Below, piece by piece: positions 27,860 through 35,792 of a stretch of DNA of 64,000 nucleotides. The translations under genes and the position numbers were made by a program. The DNA lies in the NCBI RefSeq assembly GCF_018282095.1, contig NZ_CP074126.1:1560501-1624500 (forward strand), written 5' to 3'. Below the pieces are notes generated by a model. The model had not been told where the DNA came from and did not search any database. It was given only the letters and a program-made list of their open reading frames with translations. This DNA comes from Pseudovibrio brasiliensis. GTDB lineage: Bacteria; Pseudomonadota; Alphaproteobacteria; Rhizobiales; Stappiaceae. The number at the start of each line of letters is the position of its first letter. Position 1 is the stretch's first letter.

Positions 27860-28522
27860 TTAGCTGTCAGCCTTGGGCGTAAGGTTTGTGAAGCCGCCAA
27901 AGTCTCCATTGCTTAGATTGACTGTGTCACTGTCAAAGTCGGTGCCGGAGATCTTGACATTATCACCTTGCAGGATGTTCCATTTCCTGCTCTTGCGAAA
28001 TTTCTCATAATCCCGAAAGCCTTTGGACTGGCTGAGCCACGTCAGCTCAACAAGGCCATCTTTCAGTGCATGTTCGCTGACCAACCCATTCCCATAAACA
28101 CCTATTCGATAGGGATCACCTGCCTCCTTAAAGACGGACTGGATCGCCTGAAAGTAAGGCTTGATGTAGTTGACATAGTCGTAAAAGGAGGCATCGTAAT
28201 CTACGGCAAAGTAGATGCCGGAGCCTTTCGGCTGTCTGATCACCTCCTGCGCAAGATGCAGTGCCTGATGTGCCTGCTGTGAGCCTGTCGCTCCGGTGAA
28301 GGACGAGGGCTTGTCATTGCTATCCTCGTATACGGTGATGATAGAAAGGCCCGCAGCGATCAGCTGCTGGGCCTCAGTTGGCTTGAGTTGCTTCCATTTG
28401 GAAAATGAGTAGTAACGCCCAACGGCCTTATACCCTTTCTTGGCGATTGCACTCGCCAGCACTTCCACGGTCGCAGCTGTATCAACGGCAGGTTCGGTCT
28501 TGATGCCTTTATTGTCAGTCAT
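27860..28522 (-). CDS. DUF1906 glycoside-hydrolase-like protein, copy A
   Basis: A 220-residue protein of the Rv2525c-like family, a TIM-barrel related to GH25 muramidases. Typical pieces: a GYKAVGRYY strand (35-43), the YEDSNDKPSSF segment (about 72-82), GIYFAVDYDAS (about 112-122) with a possible catalytic Asp pair, and a C-terminal NILQGDN with DSDTVNLS strand. No signal peptide is seen, so export would need another route. It is a tandem paralog of the gene at 28655-29323, including its leader. Function in the family is not established. Confidence 0.8.
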   Translation of the reverse strand: MTDNKGIKTEPAVDTAATVEVLASAIAKKGYKAVGRYYSFSKWKQLKPTEAQQLIAAGLSIITVYEDSNDKPSSFTGATGSQQAHQALHLAQEVIRQPKGSGIYFAVDYDASFYDYVNYIKPYFQAIQSVFKEAGDPYRIGVYGNGLVSEHALKDGLVELTWLSQSKGFRDYEKFRKSRKWNILQGDNVKISGTDFDSDTVNLSNGDFGGFTNLTPKADS

Positions 28523-28654
28523 GGCTTCTCTGCTTCTTATTGTTATGCAGAGTGTTGACGAACGTGAGAGAAAGGCCGTGAGAGCCCATCAGTTCCAATG
28601 GTTAGCGAAGTTATACGCTGCGCATGGAAGGATGGGCAGAGCGGGGGGGACGCC

Positions 28655-29323
28655 TCAGTTGGAGCAGGAGGGAGTTGCAAAACTGCCAAAGCCACCATAA
28701 GAGCCCCGGTTCAGATTAAGCGTGTCCTGATCGTACTGAGTGCCGGCAATTGTCACATATGGACCCTGAAGGATGTTCCAGTCTCCAGACTCTTTGTACT
28801 CCTGATAACCATAGAAACCTGTTGACTGAGAAAGCCACGTCAGCTTCGCAAGGCCATCATCTTTGGCACAGGAGCAAACGATCCCATTGCCATAAATACC
28901 GACATGATACGGGTAACCAAAGGAGGCGAAGACCTCGTTGATCGCTCTCAGATATGGCCTGATATAATGCGTGTAATCGTAACTTGAGGCATCATAATCG
29001 ACGGCAAAATAGATACCGGTTTGCCGGGGCTGTTGGATAACTGCATCTGCCTGATAAAGCGCCCGCAGCGCTTGTTGGTTTCCAATGTCAGCTGAGAAAT
29101 AAGAGGGAGCATCATTGTTGTCTTCGTAGACCACAAAGATGTCCATATCTGCGGTGAAGAGCTCTGAAGCCTCTGCTCTGGTCAGTTGTTTCCAGCTGTA
29201 CCGGGAGTAATAGCGCCCAACGGCTTTGTATCCGGCTTGTGCCAGTGTTGTGGCGGAAGTACCGGCATTTGAAGCTGTATCAAGTGCTGGTACTAAGAGT
29301 TTAGGGGAGATTTTATCTGTCAT
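28655..29323 (-). CDS. DUF1906 glycoside-hydrolase-like protein, copy B
   Basis: A 222-residue paralog of the previous gene with the same order of motifs: GYKAVGRYYSRYSWKQL, YEDNNDAPSYF, GIYFAVDYDAS, VGIYGNG and DQDTLNLN. Compared with copy A it has two extra cysteines (VCSCAKDDG) near residue 170 and ends in a short Ser/Asn tail with a Cys. No signal peptide. The two genes lie head to tail about 130 bases apart and probably arose by a single duplication. Confidence 0.8.
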   Translation of the reverse strand: MTDKISPKLLVPALDTASNAGTSATTLAQAGYKAVGRYYSRYSWKQLTRAEASELFTADMDIFVVYEDNNDAPSYFSADIGNQQALRALYQADAVIQQPRQTGIYFAVDYDASSYDYTHYIRPYLRAINEVFASFGYPYHVGIYGNGIVCSCAKDDGLAKLTWLSQSTGFYGYQEYKESGDWNILQGPYVTIAGTQYDQDTLNLNRGSYGGFGSFATPSCSN

Positions 29324-29446
29324 CTGCTCTGCTTCTTGTTGTTATGCAGAGCAGTGACGAAGCGGCCAGCAGACATGTGAGACAAAGCGTCTTGCTAGAG
29401 TAACAGATGCTTTAATCTCACTTACAAAGTATTGGGGGCAGAGCCC

Positions 29447-30907
29447 TTAAAGGGGCAGTCTCACGATGGCGACGAGACCTTTCTCTTCGCCGTTTTCAAG
29501 ACGAATGGTACCGCCCTGAGCGTGGATGATGCTGCGGGTGATCGCAAGGCCAAGGCCAATACCGCCGGTTTCCTCATTGCGGGACTCCTCAAGGCGCACG
29601 AACGGCTCAAACACATCTTCCAGCCGGTTCTGCGGAATGCCCGGGCCTTTGTCAGAGATCCGTACTTCAGCATGCGCTTCATCAACGCGGAAGCTCACCT
29701 CTGCTTCCTCGCCATATCGGATCGCATTGCCAATCAGGTTCTGGAACGCACGTTTCAGAGCAACCGGACGACACTTCAGCACCACGCGGCTTTGTGCTTC
29801 CACATTCACGTGGTTGCCCATGTCCTCCTGATCATTGGCGATGCTTTCCAGCAAACCACCCAGATCAACAGAGCGCAGTTCTTCCTGCTTGGAATCCTCA
29901 CGAGTAAAGGCGAGCGTTTCTTCCACCATCGCCTGCATTTCATCCAGCGTGGCGATCATGCGTTCGCGGTCTTCATCATCCTCAATGAACTCAGCACGGA
30001 TCCGCAAAGAGGTGATCGGTGTGCGCAAGTCATGACTGATCGCCGCCAGCATCCGGGTGCGGTCAGAGATGAAGCGCGTCAGTCGCTCCTGCATCTGGTT
30101 GAAGGATCGGGTCACAGCCCGCACCTCCGCAGGGCCAGCCTCTTTCAGCGGTTTCGCATCTGCACCACGCCCTAAGTCATTGGCCGCGGTTTCCAACGTC
30201 CTGAGCGGCTTCGTCAGTCGATAGACAGAGACCCAGACGATCAGAATAGTCAGCGCTGCCATAATAAAGATCGGCAGCATAATCGGCACAATGGAGGCCT
30301 TCGGCAGACGGAAGTTGCTCTCAATGTTCAGCCACTTGCCGTTCATCAGCTCAATAGCAGCAAACAGCTGTACGCCCTTAAGCGAGAACCAGCGATATTT
30401 CTTGAAGAAGTCATCCCGCCGATCATGCATGGCCTGCATATTGTCATGGGGTGACCGGTCTCGCCCCTCTGGTGGAGGTGGACGTCCGTTATCACGAAAC
30501 TTGTCTTTGAAGTCCGGTGGCGCACGGTCGTTGTAGACTACTGCAACGCGGGTCTGTCTGTTGTGATCCAGCCGGCGCTTCAGATAGTTGGCAAGCAACT
30601 CTTCCATACGCTCATCACCGCCGGTGTCCGCCACAACGGGCGTATCACCAATGCTGAAGCGGGTCCGGGTGTTGGAAACTGTGCGCAAAATCTGTTTCTG
30701 CAAACGGGGAGGGGTCGCCTCCAGCAGCTTGACCACATTGGCCGTCCGCCACAGGGCGTTGTCACGGGCCAGATTGGCCAGCGCATACTGACGCTCCCGG
30801 CCAAGCAGCACAAAGCTGACAATCTGCGAAAAGATCAGTGCAGCCAGCAGCAGCAGGATCAGCTGAGGTGCGAGGCGGCGAGGGATAAGGTATTTCAAAA
30901 ATTTCAT
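29447..30907 (-). CDS. Sensor histidine kinase (EnvZ-like layout)
   Basis: A 486-residue inner-membrane kinase. TM1 is about 14-36, the periplasmic domain about 37-204, TM2 about 206-229, then HAMP (230-282). The phosphoacceptor is His292 in AAISHDLRTPITSLR. The ATP-binding domain shows GNAIRYGEEA, DKGPGIPQNRLEDVFEPF and GIGLGLAITRSI. The periplasmic part has an Asp/Arg/Pro-rich stretch (about 128-168). Its start overlaps the response-regulator stop by four bases, so the pair is cotranslated. Confidence 0.93.
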   Translation of the reverse strand: MKFLKYLIPRRLAPQLILLLLAALIFSQIVSFVLLGRERQYALANLARDNALWRTANVVKLLEATPPRLQKQILRTVSNTRTRFSIGDTPVVADTGGDERMEELLANYLKRRLDHNRQTRVAVVYNDRAPPDFKDKFRDNGRPPPPEGRDRSPHDNMQAMHDRRDDFFKKYRWFSLKGVQLFAAIELMNGKWLNIESNFRLPKASIVPIMLPIFIMAALTILIVWVSVYRLTKPLRTLETAANDLGRGADAKPLKEAGPAEVRAVTRSFNQMQERLTRFISDRTRMLAAISHDLRTPITSLRIRAEFIEDDEDRERMIATLDEMQAMVEETLAFTREDSKQEELRSVDLGGLLESIANDQEDMGNHVNVEAQSRVVLKCRPVALKRAFQNLIGNAIRYGEEAEVSFRVDEAHAEVRISDKGPGIPQNRLEDVFEPFVRLEESRNEETGGIGLGLAITRSIIHAQGGTIRLENGEEKGLVAIVRLPL

Positions 30908-31632
30908 GCGGTGACTTCTTTGACTTCACCCGTAAAGGTATAACCGCCCCCCCAGACAGTTTTGATCAATTCCGGATTTTTAGGATCAATCTCGATCTTA
31001 CGGCGCAAGCGAGAAACCTGATTGTCGATGGACCGGTCAAACACGCCCAGTGAGCGACCTGAGGTCAGGTCCAACAGCTGCTCGCGGGAAAGAACCACCC
31101 GCGGCCGCTTCAAAAACGCCAGCAACAACTGGAACTCACCGGAAGATAGCGGCACAGCAACCTGTTCCGGGTCAATCAATTCACGGCGTGCTGTATCCAG
31201 CATCCAGCCGTTGAACGCCAGCTTTTCAGTCTCAATCGGATCACGTTCCCGCGGCACGCTGCTTGCACGGCGCAATACAGCGCGGATACGGGCCAGCAGC
31301 TCACGCGGGTTGAAAGGCTTGGTCACATAATCATCAGCCCCAATCTCCAGGCCCACAACACGGTCCGTGTCCTCGGCCATGGCGGTCAGCAGAATAACCG
31401 GTGCCTGATTGGTCTCCACCAGATGTCGGCACAGGGAAAGCCCGTCTTCACCCGGCATCATGATGTCCAGCACCACCAGATCGATGGAGGAGTTCTTCAA
31501 CAGCTTGCGGGCAGCGGCTGCGCTTTCAGCCACAGTGGTACGCATATTATTCTTCGTCAGATACCGGGCAAGGCTCTCCCGGATATCACGATGATCATCG
31601 ACGATAAGAATATGTGCTGTACTTTGAGACAT
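30904..31632 (-). CDS. OmpR-family response regulator
   Basis: A 242-residue regulator with a receiver domain (residues 7-120; phosphoacceptor Asp56 in VVLDIMMPGEDG, acidic pair Asp12/Asp13) and a winged-helix DNA-binding domain (about 145-240, ending in RLRRKIEIDPKNPELIKTVWGGGY). The start at 31632 is chosen for its GAGGA site; the reading frame extends to 31677 without such support. Divergent from the EF-hand gene, which is a likely target by position. Confidence 0.94.
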   Translation of the reverse strand: MSQSTAHILIVDDHRDIRESLARYLTKNNMRTTVAESAAAARKLLKNSSIDLVVLDIMMPGEDGLSLCRHLVETNQAPVILLTAMAEDTDRVVGLEIGADDYVTKPFNPRELLARIRAVLRRASSVPRERDPIETEKLAFNGWMLDTARRELIDPEQVAVPLSSGEFQLLLAFLKRPRVVLSREQLLDLTSGRSLGVFDRSIDNQVSRLRRKIEIDPKNPELIKTVWGGGYTFTGEVKEVTA

Positions 31633-31906
31633 GCGTCCTCGCTTTGTGCCCCGCCTCTCATGCGCGGTGAGAAACAATAGACTATGGGATGCCTAACTTA
31701 TGCCGCAATCCCAAAGCCAGCGAAAGTGGCTCGGCACTCAAAAATGTATCAAACTGTCACAACTGAATACTCTGGTAAATCCTGAGACAAAACAACGTGT
31801 TTTCTGGTGTAGTTTTGCGACAGATAGCTCCTACGTTGTGTTCATCGAAGCACACTCACACAAACCTTCCCCTCGTTTTAGGCTTTGATGATTAGGAGAA
31901 CACGAC

Positions 31907-32905
31907 ATGATGAATTTTAAAACTATTTTGGCTGGTTCTGTAGCTGCAATCATTGCTGGTACCGCTCTGTCTCCTGCCATGGCTGCTCCGGGTTTCGGTG
32001 GTGGCTTCGGCAAGAAAATGTCTTCCCAGTTCTTTACAAATTTTGATGCAAACAAAGACGGCTCTGTCACTGCTGCTGAAATTGAAACCAAGCGCAAAGC
32101 AGATTTTGCAAAAGCAGACACCGCTGGCGACGGCGTGATCACACTGGAAGAATGGAAAGTCTTCGCAGCAGATCGCGCAGCTGAGCGCAGCCAGGACCGC
32201 TCCGTCCGCATCTTCCAGCGCTTTGACGTCAATGGCGATGGTCAGGTCACCCGCGAAGAGTTCCTTGAGCAGGCTGAACGCATGACCGCGCGCATGGACA
32301 AGATGAAAAAGCGCATGGGCGACCGCATGGCCAAAATGCAGGACGGCAAAGGCGGTAAAGGCGGCTGGGGCGATGGCCCTCGTGACGGCAAACCAGGCAA
32401 GGATGGCTGGCAGAAAGGCCCACGTGATGGCAAGCAGGGCGACGGCATGCAAGGCAAAGGCGGTTGGGGTGATGGCCCACGCGAGCAAGGCATGATGGGC
32501 TTTGGTAAGCACGGTGGCAAAGGCATGCGCGGTGAAATGATGGGCGCAATGTTTGCCAAAGTGGATCTGGACAAGAACGGCAAGATCTCATCTGAAGAAC
32601 TGGGCAAGCTGGCCGACAAGCTCTTCGCAAATGGCCCGGTTGATCTGGCAGGCTTCAGAACAATTGCCGCTGAGTTCAAAGAACCAATGTACGTCCGCTC
32701 CTTCCAGCGTCTGGATGCTGACGGCGACCTGAAAGTCACTCAAGAAGAGTTCTTCGCACCAACTGCTCAGATGATGAAACGCATGGACCGCAACAACGAC
32801 GGCGTCATCACATCAGCTGACTTCAAAAAGATGAAGAAAGATTGGCGCAAAGGTCAGAAGGATCGCAAAGGTGGCTACGGTCACGGTCATGGTCAGCGCG
32901 GTTAA
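31907..32905 (+). CDS. Exported six-EF-hand protein
   Basis: A 332-residue protein with a signal peptide (cleavage after AMA, about residue 26). Six EF-hand loops can be read: DANKDGSVTAAE, DTAGDGVITLEE, DVNGDGQVTREE, DLDKNGKISSEE, DADGDLKVTQEE and DRNNDGVITSAD. The loops are arranged as two sets of three around a central Gly/Lys/Asp/Trp-rich region (about 143-215) with a repeated GGWGDGPR unit. It probably binds calcium in the periplasm or outside the cell. An AGGAGA site precedes the ATG, and a terminator follows. Confidence 0.88.
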   Translation: MMNFKTILAGSVAAIIAGTALSPAMAAPGFGGGFGKKMSSQFFTNFDANKDGSVTAAEIETKRKADFAKADTAGDGVITLEEWKVFAADRAAERSQDRSVRIFQRFDVNGDGQVTREEFLEQAERMTARMDKMKKRMGDRMAKMQDGKGGKGGWGDGPRDGKPGKDGWQKGPRDGKQGDGMQGKGGWGDGPREQGMMGFGKHGGKGMRGEMMGAMFAKVDLDKNGKISSEELGKLADKLFANGPVDLAGFRTIAAEFKEPMYVRSFQRLDADGDLKVTQEEFFAPTAQMMKRMDRNNDGVITSADFKKMKKDWRKGQKDRKGGYGHGHGQRG

Positions 32906-32929
32906 GTCCACCCGCAGTTGACCTATAAA

Positions 32930-32958
32930 AAAAGGCGGAGCCAACAGCTCCGCCTTTT
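32930..32958. terminator. Bidirectional terminator
   Basis: AAAAGGCGGAGC pairs with GCTCCGCCTTTT around a 5-base loop, with A- and T-tracts on both sides. It lies 24 bases after the EF-hand gene and 24 bases after the stop of the convergent SulP gene and can serve both. Confidence 0.9.
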
Positions 32959-32982
32959 CTTTTTCAATATGTATCAAGCAAA

Positions 32983-34569
32983 TCAGCTGGTCGCTGGTTT
33001 GGTCTCTTGCATTTCAGTGTCATAGTCCACGGCAACACCGTAATGCGGATCTTCCAGAACAGCGACTTCAACCATGCTGCCAGCCTTGTGCAGCAGGTCC
33101 TTACAGTCTGGAGACAAGTGACGCAGATGCAGCGTTTTACCAGCCTGCTCATAACGGGTCGCCAGTGCATCAATCGCTGCCAGACCGGAATGGTCCACCA
33201 CGCGGGAGTTGATGAAGTCGACAATCACGTCATCCGGATCAGACTGAGGATCAAAGATCTCCTGGAAACCAGCTGCAGAACCGAAGAACAGCGGGCCTTC
33301 CAGCTTGTAGATCTTCCAGCCATCAGAGTTGGTTGTTGTCTGTGCATCAATACGCTTGGACGCATTCCACGCATAAGCCAGTGCAGAAACAATCACGCCA
33401 ACCACAACAGCGACTGCAAGGTCAGAGTACACGGTCACACCGGTCACCAGTGCAATCACGATGGCATCAGTCCGTGGGATCTTGTGCAGGATCTTGAAGG
33501 TGTTCCACGCAAATGTGCCGATCACTACCATGAACATCACACCAACCAGTGCTGCCAGTGGGATCCGCTCAATCAGCGGAGCCGCAAACAGAATGAAGCT
33601 CAGCAGGAACAGCGCCGCAGCAATACCTGCAAGGCGCGTACGACCACCGGACTTCACGTTGATCATGGACTGACCAATCATCGCACAGCCACCCATGCCG
33701 CCGAAGAATCCGGTTACAACGTTTGCAGCACCCTGTGCCACACACTCTTTGGAAGCACCACCACGTGTGCCGGTCATGTCAGCAACAAGGTTCAGCGTCA
33801 GAAGGCTTTCAATCAGACCAATCGCTGCCAGAATAACGGAGTATGGCAGGATGATCATGAAAGTTTCCATGGTCAGCGGAACCATAGGAATGTGAAACTC
33901 AGGCAGGCCACCGGCGATAGGAGCCAGATCACCCACGGTTTGAACGTTCAGACCAAGACCGATCACGATGGCTGAAACCACCAGAATGCCAGCCAGAGGC
34001 GCAGGAATGACATTGGTGATCTTTGGCAGGAACCAGATCACTGCCATGGTCAGAACCACAAGACCAAGCATCAGCGCCATATCCATGCCAGCCAACCAGC
34101 TGGTTGCGCCGGTTGCCGCATCAACAGTCTGGAACTGCCCCATCTGGGCAAGGAAAATCACGATCGCCAGACCGTTCACAAAGCCCAGCATCACCGGATG
34201 CGGTACCATGCGGATAAACTTACCCCAGCGCATAATGCCAAAGAAAACCTGCAGAATGCCCATCAGCACAACAGCGGCAAACAGGTACTCAACACCGTGC
34301 TGGACAACAAGAGAAACCATCACAACAGCAAGTGCGCCGGTCGCACCGGAAATCATGCCCGGACGGCCACCAAACACAGCGGTGATGATGCCAACAATGA
34401 ACGCTGCATAGAGACCAACAAGCGGCTCAACCTTTGCAACAAATGCGAATGCAACCGCTTCCGGCACCAGAGCAAGAGCAACGGTAAGACCAGAAAGCAG
34501 TTCTACTTTGACAGTATTGGCTGAAAAGCCGGGCTTTGCGGGCGCGAGCGCCTCCGTGGACGAATGCAA
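32983..34569 (-). CDS. SulP-family inorganic anion transporter
   Basis: A 528-residue inner-membrane transporter with about a dozen helices and a C-terminal STAS domain (about 420-528, with VVDHSGLAAIDAL). The N-terminal ALVPEAVAFAFVAKVEPLVGLYAAF is a SulP signature. Bacterial SulP proteins carry sulfate, bicarbonate or organic acids; the substrate cannot be told. The ribosome site GGAGG sits in a short GGAG-GTG-CTCC hairpin before the ATG, and a structured leader lies further upstream. Confidence 0.93.
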   Translation of the reverse strand: MHSSTEALAPAKPGFSANTVKVELLSGLTVALALVPEAVAFAFVAKVEPLVGLYAAFIVGIITAVFGGRPGMISGATGALAVVMVSLVVQHGVEYLFAAVVLMGILQVFFGIMRWGKFIRMVPHPVMLGFVNGLAIVIFLAQMGQFQTVDAATGATSWLAGMDMALMLGLVVLTMAVIWFLPKITNVIPAPLAGILVVSAIVIGLGLNVQTVGDLAPIAGGLPEFHIPMVPLTMETFMIILPYSVILAAIGLIESLLTLNLVADMTGTRGGASKECVAQGAANVVTGFFGGMGGCAMIGQSMINVKSGGRTRLAGIAAALFLLSFILFAAPLIERIPLAALVGVMFMVVIGTFAWNTFKILHKIPRTDAIVIALVTGVTVYSDLAVAVVVGVIVSALAYAWNASKRIDAQTTTNSDGWKIYKLEGPLFFGSAAGFQEIFDPQSDPDDVIVDFINSRVVDHSGLAAIDALATRYEQAGKTLHLRHLSPDCKDLLHKAGSMVEVAVLEDPHYGVAVDYDTEMQETKPATS

Positions 34570-34692
34570 GGAGCACCTCCAATGGGGTTATCGGTACTTT
34601 TTTGAATACGGGGCGAATCCTAGGCACGCACTGTGAAGTCCGTGTGAAACCAAGTGTTTTCGGTCAAGGACAAGAGCTTACAAGCTAGGACA

Positions 34693-34853
34693 CCGCTAAA
34701 ATTTGAGCGGCTTTTGTCTCCCTTTTGACGCGCTTATAAGCGAAACCCGCCAAAAACACCAGTCCCCCCACACATAATAGCTATGCGTGAGGTGGGAGTT
34801 TGCCACCGGGATATCTCCTGCTCTTTGCTGATGACCTCCCTGCGAGGTAGAGC
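34693..34853 (-). promoter_or_regulatory. Candidate structured leader RNA of the SulP gene
   Basis: On the strand of the SulP gene, 125-285 bases before its start, four stems follow each other: a two-tier hairpin GCTCT-ACCTC/GAGGT...AGAGC (34820-34853), CACGCATA/TATGTGTG with G-C extension (34764-34797), CGCTTATAAGCG (34731-34742), and CCGCT/AGCGG (34693-34710). The stems are seen; a cis-regulatory role is inference. A structured sul1 motif is known upstream of alphaproteobacterial sulfate transporters, but I cannot confirm this is one. Confidence 0.35.
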
Positions 34854-34955
34854 ATTTTGCGTTTGTATAGAAAAGCTTACTGCTTCTCTATGGAACTAGA
34901 TAGGATGAGTTAACCAGCTTTGGAAACCATCTTCGCCATTGCGACTTCACTCCGC

Positions 34956-35079
34956 CGTCATCCCGGGCGAAGCGCAGCGTAGACCCGGGACCCATACCCC
35001 CGGTGTCAGAGATTGATCGAAAACCTCAGTAAAACAGAGAAGCAAGGGTTATAGATCCCGGCTCAGGGGCCGGGAAGAC
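34956..35079. repeat. Alphaproteobacterial GTCATCCCGGG-type dispersed repeat
   Basis: Starts with CGTCATCCCGGGCGAAGCG and ends with GATCCCGGCTCAGGGGCCGGGAAGAC in opposite sense. Left arm hairpin TCCCGGG/CCCGGGA (34961-34967, 34984-34990); right arm hairpin TCCCGGC/GCCGGGA (35056-35062, 35069-35075). This pattern is a common intergenic repeat in Rhizobiales and Rhodobacterales genomes. Confidence 0.7.
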
Positions 35080-35792
35080 ACTGAGTGGATGGCTTCTTGT
35101 CTCAAAAAACTTATCCCCCTCGCTTGAAACCATGCCCATACTAATCGCATGCCTACGTAACGGGCTGCTGGCGGAGCGACCGTCAGTTTGTCGTAGGCTG
35201 GGCGGGGCTATCAGAAGAGATAACGCAGCTTTCGGTGGTCCGGTGAACCGAACTTCAAACGTGACCGCATGGTTTGAGGGGAAGGGCCCAGGAATATAGG
35301 GTATCACGCGGTGACAGGTGTTGATGCACCGGCAGGGATAACCTGCTTTTGCTGATCTGCTTGTCAGAGACGGAGGAACTGTTTGGGCAGGGAAACCTGA
35401 CTGGATAAGCCACTGTCTTTCCGGGAAACCGGCTATCGTGCCTTATAGGCAAAAGAGGCGACGTTGTTCATCCCAAGAAAGCCCGGGCAAGGCGAGTAGC
35501 CAATGCCGAAGACTCATTACTAACAAACAGCGCAGGTGTTGCCTGCCGCCTTGCTCATCCCGATTAACTCGGGAACTCCAGCTTCACCACTGCATGGGAT
35601 GCCATGCGGTGCTATTGGTGTTTTCTCTCTCCTACCTGCCTCATGGGTTCAGCCAGTTCATCTATTTCAGCTGAATTGCTGGTGCCTTTATGTGGAAATA
35701 CGCAGAAAATGCATCTATTGCAGACTTTGCAGGATGCAGCCGGGCCGTTAGCTTGGCGTGATGCGATCCGCGGCATGTGAGGGAGAGACCTG

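Larger units (their letters stand above)
34570..35792. other. 1.2-kb gene-free zone
   Basis: No reading frame here has a recognisable product. The left third (to 34860) is a chain of hairpins upstream of the SulP gene; 34956-35079 is a dispersed repeat; the right 700 bases show only short inverted repeats, such as TCCCGA-TTAAC-TCGGGA near 35566. I looked for RNase P RNA, tmRNA and SRP RNA signatures and did not find them. Decayed sequence or an unrecognised RNA are possible. Confidence 0.5.

Noticed and set aside
35026-35307. Minus-strand 93-codon frame in the gene-free zone
   Set aside because: Spans the dispersed repeat, lacks a ribosome site and has no family resemblance.
34600-35792. Possible RNase P, tmRNA or SRP RNA in the gene-free zone
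   Set aside because: The conserved cores of these RNAs are not present on either strand as far as I can read.
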